Part shown: piece after piece, positions 1 to 10,639 of the stretch
How positions within the stretch are numbered: position 1 is the stretch's first letter
Layout: each line of letters starts with the position of its first letter
From: Ancylostoma caninum
Taxonomy: Eukaryota; Nematoda; Chromadorea; Rhabditida; Ancylostomatidae
Length of the DNA stretch: 64,000 nt
Assembly (NCBI GenBank): GCA_037903475.1
Contig: JBAJFG010000086.1
Location: 744,001-808,000 of the forward strand
Direction of reading: 5' to 3'
Position numbers and translations under genes: made by a program
The notes under the pieces: model-generated
What the model was told of the DNA's origin: nothing
Database searches by the model: none
What the model saw: the letters and a program-made list of their open reading frames with translations, nothing else

Positions 1-57
1 AAATCATTGGAAATACCCATAACTTTGGTGGTGAGCACATTAGCGATGCTCAGGTAC

Positions 58-262
58 AGGGCATTCCCCTCCGAGTGAACATCGCGTTGGAGACACGCGC
101 GCGAGCTGATCCATTCCATAGATCAAAATCTCAATCGAAAGGTTACGTGGGAATGGTTTTTAGCGGTTCGGACGCAGCCTTTCAACTGAGAATTTGATCT
201 GTGGAATGGATCAGCGAGCGCGTGTCTCCAACACGATGTTTACTGGAGTGAAAGCCCTGTAA
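58..262. repeat. Long inverted repeat (fold-back element)
   Basis: Two arms of about 84 bp (58-142 and 178-262) are near-complementary around a 35-base loop. Both arms contain GTTGGAGACACGCGC and TGATCCATTCCA in opposite orientation. No coding potential is seen. It looks like a fold-back MITE; no target-site duplication was recognised. Confidence 0.75.
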
Positions 263-319
263 CGCTTCCCCTAAAGTAATCCCGTAAGCGAAACGTCAGT
301 GTCAGTAAAGTTATTTCGA

Positions 320-1275
320 TGACAAATTCGTGGGAAACAGTTGCCATATTCGTGCTTAGATGTTTAACGTGTTCGATTGATCCAGTAAGCACATTTTGCC
401 AATTTTCAGAAGGAGGAAAAGAGCAGAAGACATTAGTGAACCTATATATTCGAAAAACCAAAACCATATTTGTGTTCAGCGTTTCGAAAAATCCCAGTAG
501 ACACGTCTCAACCGATCCATGGGCGAAAACAGCGAAAAATCAGTAAAACCGATAGATCGATATTTTGTGCAAAACGGTTATAATCAATTTGTGTTCAGCG
601 TACTGGAAAACCACAGTACACATGTTCTTGCCTGTCCCCAAACGAAAGTGAAAAAGGTCGATGAAATCGATAAATCGGTAATTCGTGCGGAATGTTTGTT
701 GTACTCGTGTTCAGCGTATTGACGAACTCCAGTAGACATCTGTCTACCGCTCCATGGGCAAGAATGGCGAAAAATAAATAAAATCGATAAATCGATAATT
801 TCGTGCAAAGTGGTTGCCATATTCGTGTTCAGCATACTGAGATACCCCAGTGTACGTGTTCCTACACACCCCTGAGAAAAAAGCGAAAAATCGATAAAAT
901 CGATAAATCGATATTTTCGTGCGAAGCGGTTGCCATATTCGTGTTCAGCGCATTAGGAAACCCGAGTAGGCGTATCCTCTTCGACTCCTGGGGAAAAGTA
1001 GCGAAAAATCAATAAAATCGATAAATCGATAGTTTCGTGCAAAGTGGTTGCCATATTCGTGTTCAGCGCATTAAGAAACCCCAGTAGCGTATCCTCTTCG
1101 ACGCCAGGGAAAAATAGCAAAAATCAATAAAATCGATAAATCGATAGTTTCGTGCAAAGTGGTTGCCATATTCGTGTTCAGCTTATTGAGATACCCAGTA
1201 TACGTGTCCCCACCAACCCCTGAGCAAAAATAGCGAAAAATCAATAAAATCGATATAATCGATAAATCAATCGAT
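320..1275. repeat. Tandem satellite, about 118-bp unit, about 8 copies
   Basis: A unit containing ATATTCGTGTTCAGC and AATCGATAAATCGATA recurs every 113-121 bp (anchors near 345, 465, 585, 706, 824, 937, 1053 and 1172). Copies towards the right are more alike than those on the left. Short open frames across it are by-products. Single copies of the TTCGTGTTCAGC-type motif recur near 11605 (plus) and 39620 (minus), so the unit also exists dispersed. Confidence 0.85.
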
Positions 1276-1375
1276 ATTTCCCGGAGGAAAGTAGCCTAAA
1301 ACCTCCGCCGGCCTTTGATGGATATGTGTGCAAAGTTTGGTCCCGATCGGTTAACCCTCCGCGATTTCTATAAGG

Positions 1376-1475
1376 AACATACATACATACATACATACAT
1401 ACATACATACATACACACACACACACGCACAGACATTCTACTTTATATATACAGATATATATATATAAGGCTTTT
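1376..1475. repeat. Microsatellites (ACAT)n, (CA)n, (TA)n
   Basis: About nine uninterrupted ACAT/CATA units are followed by a CA run and then a TA-rich run. Simple repeats, no gene. Confidence 0.9.
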
Positions 1476-1532
1476 ATCCGTGATTGTTAGAGCTCTGACA
1501 TAACAGTGTTTACTGATTCAAAGTAAACTTGC

Positions 1533-1981
1533 CGGGTCCTGAGGTGTTTGATTCTTGGTAACCATCACATGTACTGCCAGCATCTCATGGAGGTGATGGA
1601 GAAGAATCGGGTTAGCAACAAATTGCTATCGGTCAGGCACTTTCTGCAGTAATGCTTCGGCAAAAAGAGCGGTCGAGCAAAGATAGAAGGCGTGTGAAAA
1701 CTACAATTTTTGTAGACTTAATTATACTTCAAGCCACTAATGCTACACAGCAAAGCAAGGCAGAATTTATGATCACTAGACCCATGTTTCCCCCTTTAGC
1801 GTGCTCACTACACCAAAACATTTCGGCTCATGAAACGTACACGATCTGACAACAGGAACATGGACAACATGGAGTATTCTGGAAGAAGTCCTTGAAATCC
1901 CATGTGATTTCTTGAGAACAACATATTGAAGGAACCTACGCAGACAATCAGTCCGGTAAGAGGTGTCTTTGCTCGGAACAT
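1533..1981 (-). pseudogene. Copy F: truncated CAP-like secreted gene (exons 1-2 only)
   Basis: This minus-strand copy is homologous to genes A, B and C below. Exon 1 (1940-1981, 42 bp, donor GTAGG) still begins with Met and a hydrophobic stretch. Exon 2 (1533-1691, 159 bp, the same length as in the intact genes) carries a TAG at its 22nd codon, and the acceptor AG has become AC. The intron-2 donor position reads GC, as in A-D and G. Exons 3-5 are absent: similarity stops at about 1470, next to the microsatellite. The promoter side is replaced from about 1996 to 2231 by AT-rich sequence with a C-rich end, after which similarity resumes (2232-2345). Confidence 0.8.
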
Positions 1982-1995
1982 TTGATGATGAGTTC

Positions 1996-2231
1996 CCGAG
2001 AATGGGTTGCCAAATTTTCGAAATTATTTTACGATACAAATAAAAATCTTGTATTAGTTTACTTTTACCTGTTTATTTTTATTATTATTTTTAATATAAT
2101 TTTTAGTAATTATTTATTATTATTGTTAATATTTTTATCAATTTTACTTTCCGTCTGGGTCCCCAAAACGGCGGAGACCCCACTTTTTGTCCCACGCCCC
2201 TCCCCCTCCCGTCCCCTATCTGCGTCCGCCA
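1996..2231. other. Insertion or replacement inside copy F
   Basis: Relative to the A and C copies, about 235 bp of A/T-rich sequence ending in a C-rich stretch separates the F coding part from its upstream flank, and the TATA motif present in A, B, C and D is missing. No terminal repeats are evident, so its nature is unknown. Confidence 0.5.
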
Positions 2232-2345
2232 CTGAGCACTAGTAATTTCATTCTTGCTTGATTGGTGGACACGACCATGCACCACGGATTAATTTGTTTC
2301 GACAGCAAAGTAAGGCGAGATTTAGGCCATGACTGTGAATCTCGA

Positions 2346-2689
2346 TCATTTATTTATTTATTATTTATTATCTACACTCAAGGTGCACCAAAAAAGACGA
2401 ACGAAACTTCGGTGTTAGTAACAATAACATAATCGCAGAACTCGTATCTATCGTTAGTAAAGGTAGTGAGCCCAAGTAACAGCAATGACTAGATGCGGCT
2501 TACTGATTCTGCCCCAATTCATTCAAATAGATTATCCCATTATGGAGAAAAGCAGTTCAATGTGATGACCACCAGGATAACCAGAATAACTGGATTTATT
2601 TATAGACCAGTAAAGCTTCCCATACATACTAGGACCTTCCTGAAGATGGTTTGAAAATCCAATATTTTGAAGGGTGAAGTTTAACCTAA
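2346..2689. other. Intergenic, nothing recognised
   Basis: AT-rich DNA with an ATTT/ATTA simple stretch (2347-2372). No exon, RNA or terminal repeat was found. Confidence 0.5.
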
Positions 2690-5326
2690 CCTTTTGAAAC
2701 ACGAAAAGCGAACAATAATGAATCTCCTTCTTTTTGAGCTATCCGGTTCTAAATTTTTTCAGCCGTTTCCTGTACGAAGGGGTTGTTCTGGGAGAGTTAT
2801 CGGATGGGAAGGCCTTGTAAAACAGTACCGTCGTGGATGCCTGTTGAATTCTCTCAATTTTTCTTACATGCTTTAGGCGGAAAGAATTTCAAACCTGTGA
2901 GCAATATTCCAATCCGGGCAGAACGCATGATTTAAACAGACGAATCAAAATTTTCGGGTTGTTGGAGTGTATATTGTGGAAAATCATAAAAGGCATCCTT
3001 TGAGCTTTCTCACACACTTGATAATGCGGCTTGAAAATGTGAGGTTTGAGTCTATAAGAATCCCAAGATCTCTTACATTGTTTTTCCGAAGTAGAGGGCT
3101 GTCATTCAATTTGTACTCATGATGCGGAAGTTTCCCTAAGTGTAATACCGCAGAATTGCTCGGGTTTAGAGGTATTCCTTGACATTCAGACCATTTGCAC
3201 ATGGCTTCAATGGACTTTGATAGAGCTGCGTGTACAAAAGGGGCTGAATTTAGACTATAGTTTGCATGAACTTTTGCATCATCTGCAAACATGAGGACGC
3301 TCACGCAAGAGTCAGCTTTCAGAATTGATGGCAAATCAAGGGTATAGATCAGGAAAAGTAATGGTGATGAAGCACCACCCTGGGAAGCCCACAATGGCAA
3401 ACGTATTCTCTAGAAAATAAGTGATCCACTCTAACTGTCTTGCACCTGTACATCAAGCAATATTCAAGCCAACACAGCAATGCGCCACCATCGACGCCAA
3501 GCTACCTAAGCTTCAGTAAAAGCAAGCGGTGATTCATTCTATTAAGCGCTTTAGAGAAGTCAAAGTATATGACATCAACTGACTCACACTTGCTTATAGC
3601 TGAAATCCAGTCGTGTACTGAATCGGCAAGCAAAGTAGCAGTGGAAGCCCCAGGAGGAAAACCACGTTGTTCAGGTGAAATAGTACAAAGCTTTTCGAGC
3701 CAGGCAAGAAATTTGGAACAAATTATTTTTTCAATTACTTTAACGGGATGCTTATGGGCCTAAACTCTTTTAGTAGAGAAGCATTAACGTTCTTAGCGAT
3801 GGCTGTAATAATAGCTTTCTTCCAAATTCGGGTAACGTTGCCATGGTAGAGAGATATGCTAAACATATGAGTCGGAGGGTGGTAAAGAGATTTAGCACAT
3901 TTCCGGGAAATTATTTCAGGAATTCCGTCAAATGTTTTAGATGTGGAAGGTTTGAGAGTATTTAAAGGCAGCACCCACGCAAATTTTCGACCTTGAGATT
4001 TTGGTACACTTTGGGGAAATCGGGTGCGCTTAACACTGTTACAATGCTAAAAACATTCGAAACCGTCGATATTCCTGTTTTCTGGAACCGCTAAGCTCAC
4101 CGCTTTCGAGCAGGTTGGGCCGAGTTGCGCGGTCCGCTTGATGTGGACCGATCCAAAAAAGTCGATTCCGCAGCCTTTCTTGTCAGCTGTTTTGCGGACG
4201 AAAGAGGATATTGGTCATTTTTTTTGCAGCGTTTCTGGAGTTCATGGAAGAAAACAAACCTCGAAAAGGATCATCTGACCGGCGAAGGTATAGCAGTAAT
4301 ACAGTCGAGTTGTAAAACGATTCCAGAACCATGCAAAAATTCGAAAATGAGACTTAGGTGGAATCGGACACATGAGCAACTCAAGAATAAGGTTCCTTGC
4401 AAAACAACAGGTAGAAAAATTTGTTGAGCTATAAAGTGCAAAAAAAGAAAGCAAAAGACTAACATATAGCTTCTTAATACCATGAAAAGAAATGTTTGCC
4501 CACTTAATCAGCTGGCAGCGACGCTCTGCTGCCACCCCAACTCGATCGAACGACCCCACGCTGATCCTGCTGATCCAGGATCTTAGACATTTGACTAATT
4601 ATATCGTAGAAACGGTTGAGTTTTCCGCGCTACTTTCTTCGTCAAATTGTCAGGACTGCTGCTAAGGTTCGAAAACGATCAAAACCTCAGACATGAAAAT
4701 CTCCGTGGGTGCTGCCTTTAAATAGTCGAAAACCTGCTTTGGATAGACGTAGAAGCAGGAGAATCTTCTGGTCACTTTAGGAAAATAGTTTTCACTTGCT
4801 GAGAGGCTCTCGCTAGAAAACACATTAGAAAAATATTCGCCTAGAGCACTCACCCTTTCTTGATCACCATTGTAGTATTTGCCATATTCATCTTTTAGAG
4901 TTGAAAGTTTGTTTGATGTGATGCACTAGTACTTCTCCATATCAGCGCATACAGTGGTTTCAGGAGCAGGTTTGTTGCTAATCTTCTTTCCTCGGTTAGA
5001 GAGAAACTTGTGTAGGTGAAAATCGACATCTGCGCACACTTTTTTGTACAGAGAGGTACTCGAGGGGGTTTTATACTCCTCAAAAATTCTCTGTTTTTGG
5101 GCTAAAAGTGCTTTTATGTAGTGAGAGAGAATTTGGGACCTGACATCCACTTCAGCACGAGGATCGGGTTCTTTGCAAAATGGAAGTGAGAACGGGATAG
5201 AGGATAGGGGTATCCCACTGATTGTGACAGGGAGCTTGCCTGATTCTGGCAAACAAATCTTATTCTGAGCTGATCTCTTAGTCTGTGCAAACCTCCTAAA
5301 CCTTTGTGAATGCCATGGCAGGGAGG
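2690..5326 (-). pseudogene. LINE-1st: degraded CR1/Jockey-like non-LTR retrotransposon
   Basis: Minus-strand fragments of one LINE ORF2 appear in the correct 5'-3' order but in shifting frames. The pre-RT linker lies at about 4926-5326 (PWHSQRFRRF, then LLAQKQRIFEEYK) and 4662-4920 (ALGEYFSNVFSSE). RT motifs follow: WKKAIITAI and FRPISIP at 3735-3850, YFDFSKALNRMNH (motif A) near 3545-3585, SPLLFLIYTLDLP at 3330-3370, FADDAKVH (motif C) near 3270-3295, and DLGILIDSNLTFSSR near 3030-3075. A thumb/C-terminal remnant runs to about 2690. Stops and frameshifts make it dead, and a TIR element interrupts it at 3967-4716. The catalytic FADD and FDFS motifs show what it was; the clade is inferred from the DLG-x-L-x-D block. 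Confidence 0.85.
3967..4716. mobile_element. Non-autonomous TIR element inserted in the LINE
   Basis: The 750-bp insert starts GGCAGCACCCACGCAAATTTTC and ends with the near-inverse, giving TIRs of about 22 bp. It is flanked by the direct repeat TTTAAA (3961-3966 and 4717-4722). Removing the insert and one TTTAAA restores the LINE reading VFDYLK-TLKPSTSKTFDGIPE, so both insertion point and duplication are well supported. No transposase motif is visible inside. A related terminus (CCGTGGGTGCGATCTTAAA) occurs near 44128-44146. Confidence 0.85.
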
Positions 5327-5767
5327 TTCTGTGTCGGCACGGACGAAGGACGAATGCTGAGGAAATCTCGAGCGCACGCAGGAATCTGAGCATTCCCGAT
5401 AACCACACCTTTCCCCGTCTGATCACAACCATGTAAAGGATGTTGTCATGATTTCTGACACGTGGATTATGAACGGCTATTAGTGGTCTTTTCCCGTCTG
5501 AGCGAAATAACATCACCATTGGAATCGAGGAGCACTTGGTGAGTTGACTTTGGCTTGGGTTCTCCCAATTATGCAGGAATACGGACAGAACGCACTGGGA
5601 GAGGACGCGCTTGTTGGATTAGCTTGTAATTTGAGAATACCTTGGATCATTTTCAGGCCTCTGGAAACGACGTGAATTCGAAACTTCTGCCAAACGTGTT
5701 CTACTAACAACCTTTGTGGCACAAACAACAAATATCGATAAGGTGAATGTTTATTCACGGCAGCAAT

Positions 5768-6748
5768 CTACTCGAAAACGCAGGCAACTTTATAAACTCC
5801 TGCACTCGTCGACAAATTGCATCCAAATTTGCTTTTCTTCTCCATCTAAAATGGGTAAATTAAGGAGGAAGCAGTAGTAAAAACGCCGTCATGTTAGAGA
5901 TATCTGAGCTCTTGCCTTCTGCAGTTCGTTTTCCCATCCGTTTACAATCGTTTTCACGTTGAACTTTTCCCTTAAAAGTTTTCAATTGAGTAAGTAGTGC
6001 GGGAGGAGGTACTCAAAATTTTACCCTTGATAGAAGACGACATTCTTCCCTATCTGGTGGGTAGGTCCTTGTCCTGAGGGTCTCACAAACTCGTAAGCAC
6101 GCTGTTCCATCTCGCAGGTGTAGGTCTAAAAATAAAGTCTAAAAAACATTTTTAAGAGTATTCTACAGCTTTCTCCAATCTGCAACCTTCATATCAAACG
6201 CAGATCAGGCTTTTGTCTGTGATTGTTAGGGCTCTGGCAGGCTTCTATCCGTGATTGTTTGAGCTCTCTCATCACAGTGTTTGCTGATTCAAAGAAAACT
6301 TGCCGGGTTCTGAGGTATTTGATTCTTGGTGACCATCACGTGTACAGCCAGCATCTCACGGAGGTGATGGAGAGGAATCGGGTTATCAACCGATTTCTTG
6401 CAGTCTGGCACTGCCTGCGATGATGCTTCAGCAAAGGAAGCGGTCGAACAAAGATAGAAGGCCTGTCAAAACTACAATTTATTATAGAGTTAATTGTACA
6501 TATTTTCTTTAACTAATGCTACACAGTAAGCGGGGCAGTGCTTATGATCACTAGAAACATATTTCCCCCTTTAGCGTGCGCACTACACCAAAACGTTCCG
6601 GTTCTACAGGACCTAATAACAGAAACATGGATAACATGAGATGTTCTGGAGGATGTCTTTGGAATCCCATGGGATTTCTTAAGGATAACATATTGAAGAA
6701 ACCTACGCCGAAAATCAGTCCGGTAAAAGGTGTCATTGCGCAGAACAT
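5768..6748 (-). CDS. Gene A: small secreted CAP/SCP-like four-cysteine protein
   Basis: Five exons on the minus strand: 6707-6748, 6304-6462, 6025-6125, 5916-5970 and 5768-5845 (42+159+101+55+78 bp = 144 codons plus stop; phases 0, 0, 2, 0). The product begins with a hydrophobic signal-like stretch crossing the exon 1/2 boundary (TPFTGLIFG-AFYLCSTASFAEA). The mature part has four cysteines (C35, C71, C128, C141). Family resemblance is to SCP/TAPS (CAP) proteins: a helix with LREMLAVHVM, then YTCEMEQRA (compare Y-x-C-E/D-x-E-x-x-A), GKNVVFYQG (compare GEN), W113 in IVNGWENEL, and a final FGC...YKVACVF. The usual H-F/Y-T-Q segment is missing. Introns 2 and 4 have GC donors (CCCG|GCAAGT, AG|GCAAGA). 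AATAAA lies about 13 bp after the stop. CAP assignment is inference; exon structure is strong because four copies agree. Possible function: secreted or excretory protein. Confidence 0.72.
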
Positions 6749-6778
6749 TTGATGATGAGTTTGCCTTTCCATGCATCT

Positions 6779-6785
6779 TTTATAT
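6779..6785 (-). promoter_or_regulatory. TATA box of gene A
   Basis: TATAAAA sits in the block CCACATATAAAAGATGCATG, conserved in genes A, B, C and D. It lies about 31 bp before the first ATG, so transcription probably starts at or just after that ATG and the second in-frame ATG (Met5) may be the real start. Confidence 0.6.
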
Positions 6786-7121
6786 GTGGTTTGGAGATGA
6801 GCACTGGTGATTTAGTTCGTGCTTGGTTGGTGGATGGAACCATGAACCACAAATTAGTTTACTTTCAACAGCAAATTGAGGCCATGAATCTCGATCTGAA
6901 CAGTGAATCTCGACCACGTTAGCACTTGCCAAACCAATGTGCAACCAGATCCAGTGAGCTGGAACAATTTTTCCGACGGGTTTTGGTTTTTGAGAAACAA
7001 TGCACACCAATCGCTTCTTGATTGGTAATTGCGTGCATCAAAAATTAATGAACAATCAGGAGTGCACTAATGATCAAATCTGGTATACAATTACTCTAGT
7101 GAGCACGTCCATAAGGCCCAT

Positions 7122-7304
7122 GGCATACTTCACAGCGACACCGTCGCAGTGAAGAAAATGAATAGAAATGATGAGAACAAAGTGTCACGAGTTCTCATGT
7201 TTTATCACACAGTCTGCATGGAATACCGTGCTGGCGTAGGAGCTACTGTAAGAAAACTTGTGGTGGTGAACGGTCGCAGCGACAGCGTCGCTGTGTAGTA
7301 CGCC
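7122..7304. mobile_element. 183-bp MITE between genes A and B
   Basis: Terminal inverted repeats of about 26 bp begin GGC(A/G)TACT and contain CACAGCGAC...GTCGC. Each end is itself a small hairpin (7128-7154 and 7277-7293: CAGCGAC-3 nt-GTCGC). The homologous flank of gene C (around 15087) runs through this point without the insert, giving a natural empty site. No coding sequence. Confidence 0.75.
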
Positions 7305-7398
7305 CTACGCCTAACGCCGATTGGAGTTGCATGTCAATAAGAAGTAGATGGTGTTGTAGTGCAGTACCATCCGAGGGTGTCACTTTACATTGATGAGG
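7305..7398 (-). pseudogene. RTE-like endonuclease scrap at the A/B junction
   Basis: About 90 bp matches the start of the RTE fragment upstream of gene C (15088-15170), including ACGCCGAT, GGTGCATGT-like and GATGGTGTT blocks. The match stops near 7398, where the inverted B unit begins, so this marks a duplication breakpoint. Confidence 0.6.
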
Positions 7399-7531
7399 AG
7401 GTGATCGAGATTCACTGCCGTGGCCTAAATCTCGCTTTAATTTGCTGTTGTAAGTAAACTAATCTGTGGTGCATGGTTTCATCCACCAACCAAGCAGCAA
7501 CTAAAACACCAGTGCTCATCATTGAACCACA

Positions 7532-7538
7532 TATAAAA
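7532..7538 (+). promoter_or_regulatory. TATA box of gene B
   Basis: TATAAAA in the conserved block CACATATAAAAGATGCATGG, 29 bp before the first ATG (7568). Confidence 0.6.
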
Positions 7539-7567
7539 GATGCATGGAACGGCAAACTCATCATCAA

Positions 7568-8544
7568 ATGTTCTGCGCAATGACACCTTTTACCGGACTG
7601 ATTTTCGGCGTAGGTTTCTACAATATGTTATCCTTAAGAAATCACATGGGATTCCAAAGACATCCTCTAGAACATCTCATGTTATCCATGTTTCTGTTAT
7701 TAGGTCCTGTACGTTTCATGAGCCGAACGTTTTGGTGTAGTGCGCACGCTAAAGGGGGAAACATGTTTCTAGTGATCATAAACACTGCCCCGCTTTGCTG
7801 TGTAGCATTAGTTAAAGAAAATATGTATAATTAGCTCTATAATAAATTGTAGTTTTGACAGGCCTTCTATCTTTGTTCGACCGCTTCCTTTGCTGAAGCA
7901 TCATCGCAGGCAGTGCCAGACTGTAAGAAATCGGTTGATAACCCGATTCCTCTCCATCACCTCCGTGAGATGCTGGCTGTACACGTGATGGTCACCAAGA
8001 ATCAAATACCTCAGAACCCGGCAAGTTTCCTTTGAATCAGCAAACACTGTGATGAGAGAGCTCAAACAATCACGGATAGAAGCCTGCCAGAGCCCTAACA
8101 ATCACAGACAAAAGCCTGATCTGCGTTTGATATGAAGGTTGCAGATTGGAGAAAGCTGTGGAATACTCTTAAAAATGTTTATTTAGACCTACACCTGCGA
8201 GATGGAACAGCGTGCTTACGAGTTTGTGAGACCCTCAGGACAAGGACCTACCCACCAGATAGGGAAGAATGTCGTCTTCTATCAAGGGTAAAATTTTGAG
8301 TGCCTCCTCCCGCACTACTTACTCAATTGAAAACTTTTAAGGGAAAAGTTCAACGTGAAAACGATTGTAAACGGATGGGAAAACGAACTGCAGAAGGCAA
8401 GAGCTCAGATTTCTCTAACATGACGGCGTTTTTACTACTGCTTCCTCCTTAATTTACCCATTTTAGATGGAGAAGAAAAGCAAATTTGGATGCAATTTGT
8501 CGACGAGTGCAGGAGTTTATAAAGTTGCCTGCGTTTTCGAGTAG
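7568..8544 (+). CDS. Gene B: small secreted CAP/SCP-like four-cysteine protein
   Basis: Inverted, nearly identical copy of gene A with no disabling change. Exons 7568-7609, 7862-8020, 8187-8287, 8342-8396 and 8467-8544 give 144 residues. From the nearby second ATG (7580) it would be 140 residues with a cleaner signal peptide. Exon 2 encodes the end of the signal sequence, C35 and the LHHLREMLAVHV helix. Exon 3 encodes TYTCEMEQRAYEFV and GKNVVFYQG. Exon 4 carries the Trp helix. Exon 5 encodes FGCNLSTSAGVYKVACVFE and TAG. Intron sizes are 252, 166, 54 and 70 bp; introns 2 (8021) and 4 (8397) start with GC. AATAAA is at 8557-8562. It is divergent from A and convergent with C. CAP membership is inferred from order and spacing of motifs; canonical CAP proteins are longer. 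Confidence 0.75.
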
Positions 8545-8985
8545 ATTGCTGCCGTGAATAAACATTCACCTTATCGATATTTGTTGTTTGTGCCACAAAG
8601 GTTGTTAGTAGAACACGTTTGGCAGAAGTTTCGAATTCACGTCGTTTCCAGAGGCCTGAAAATGATCCAAGGTATTCTCAAATTACAAGCTAATCCAACA
8701 AGCGCGTCCTCTCCCAGTGCGTTCTGTCCGTATTCCTGCATAATTGGGAGAACCCAAGCCAAAGTCAACTCACCAAGTGCTCCTCGATTCCAATGGTGAT
8801 GTTATTTCGCTCAGACAGGAAAAGACCACTAATAGCCACTCATAAACCACGTGTCAGAAATCATGACAAAATCCGTTACACGGTTGTGATCAGACGGGAA
8901 AGCTGCGGTTATCGGGAACGCTCAGATTCTCGCGTGCGCTCGAGATTTCCTCAGCATTCGTCATTCGTTCGCACCGACACAGAAA

Positions 8986-10600
8986 CTCCTCACCATATAA
9001 ATTTTGGAATTTTTAGGTCATTTTTGAAGGAACTACTGTTGCTACTTCCAGAATTTCAGGCTTTAGCTTTTGGAACCACTTGGCTGTACGACAGAAGAAG
9101 GAGTTGAACATTTGGCTAAGGGGTGATTTGTAAATTCTGAGGTAATGCAGATTAAACCCACCACAGCATGCCGAAGTAAGCTTGGATATCCAGTAATTAC
9201 TCGCTCGCTCGCAAATTCATCTCCTTACGTAGTGCACAAAAGTAGAAAACTGAGTTGGCAAGCACGCACCTATACTTCAAAGAATGCATTCCTAGAAGTT
9301 TGAGTGTGTCGGAAAGCGTTGCTAAACTAGTGGGACTACTGGAAGTACGATGAAATAGAAGCCTTGTGTATGTTTTCTCCACTCGCTTCAATCTTTCCAC
9401 ATCTTCCCTGAGATTAGAATTCCAAGCTTCACAACAATATCCAAAATGAGGAAGATACATAGTCACAGTATAAACGTTTCAACACATTTGCACCATTAAT
9501 GTAGACATTCCGAAAAACCGTGAACATAACGGCATAGGCCGGTTTTGTGACATACTGCATGTGATCAGAGAATTTCAAGTTCGAGTCATCAAAAACGAAG
9601 ATGTCTTTAGGTGATTCACAAGGTTGAAGAGTAGTACCACCGATGTTATAGGTATGAGTGGTCCCAGGTTCTAAGTACATGACGAAGCATTTGTCAAGAT
9701 TAATTGGCAACTCCCAAAGCGAAGCCCATTCAACCACCTTTAAGAGAAATGTGCTTAACGCATTGTACACTTCACTAGAGTTCGTCTTTGAATAGATTCC
9801 ATAATTTTCTATATCGTCGGCGAACATCTGAACTCTCATCTCTGAGAAAGTTTTGAGTAGGCAGGGAAGATTGAGAGTGTAAATGAGAAATAAGAGAGGC
9901 GAAAGGACCCGGCAAGGGCATCTGATTTTTGTTGGTCTTAAGGCGTGGAGTACGAGACAAATCAAACAGGGTAGGTAATCGTGTGTTAGATTTTAGCTTC
10001 TGATGAATGTACAGGAATAAATGCTTCAATGAGGGGGAGGATGCCAGCCGCCGCTCTTTGTGAGCCAAATATTTTCTCAGATGTTAAATAGTGTCAAAGC
10101 AGACTTCTATTTTGTAGAGAGGAGAAGATAAGGGATCACTATCCAGGCGAAAAATACGTGAGGGAGGGACGTTGGAAAGTAAATGGAACAAGTCGTGCTA
10201 GCACACCATACACCGTTTTACAAAAACCACGATATGCGTCAGATGTGGTGGAATAGTTTTCAAACAGTGCGAACCAGTTTATATTAGAGAAACAGTCATT
10301 CATGGCACGGTAGTCAACATCAACATAGTTAGGTTAAGGTACAAGAAATTAGATAGAGTGCTCGAGATTAATAGCGAAACCTAAGACAGCATAATCTGAG
10401 GTAGCGAAGGGTGGGAGGACGGATACATTAGAGACAATAGGGCGAGAAGTTAGAACTAAATCGAGATATTTATTACCGTGAGTGGGTTGTGCTACAAGCT
10501 GAGAGAGAGAAGCAATAGAAAAAAACTCAAGCAAAACAAATGTATGTTAGTGAGAGAAGTGAAAATGGCCAAAATCGTTTTAAATCGGCCCAAAAGCGGG
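8986..10600 (-). pseudogene. LINE-2nd, copy in the B unit (internally deleted)
   Basis: Minus-strand LINE remnant. The endonuclease C-terminus lies at 10349-10534 (LSQLVAQPTHGNKYLDLVLT, then PPFATSDYAV). The pre-RT linker is at 9775-10068 (YIHQKLKSNTRLPTLFDLS). It is joined by an internal deletion and frameshift to the late RT (SPLLFLIYTLNLP, FADDIENYG, LPINLDKCFVM; 9429-9965) and thumb (FGYCCEAWNSNLREDVERL; 9197-9466). The 3' flank reaches about 8986. RT motifs A and B have been lost. The same deletion occurs in the C-unit copy, so the pair arose by DNA duplication rather than two retrotransposition events. Confidence 0.85.
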
Positions 10601-10639
10601 CGTGGTTTAGGTCCCGCTATTTAAAAATCGCCATTGCTG

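Noticed and set aside
320..1275. CRISPR-like array
   Set aside because: The unit is a head-to-tail satellite of about 118 bp with no distinct spacers, in nematode DNA.
5513..5758. 81-codon frame repeated identically at 5513-5758, 8554-8799 and 13482-13727
   Set aside because: It starts at or beside the AATAAA that follows the stop of genes A, B and C, so it is 3' flank duplicated with the genes. Its conservation reflects recent duplication.
6519..6776. Frames of 65-96 codons around exon 1 of copies A, B and C
   Set aside because: They run through exon 1, its GT donor and intron 1. Only the 14-codon exon-1 part is consistent with gene H.
7901..8101. 66-codon frame seen in all A/B/C copies (6223-6423, 7901-8101, 14192-14392)
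   Set aside because: It is antisense to exon 2 of the CAP-like genes and part of intron 2; the sense strand has the spliced, family-consistent frame.
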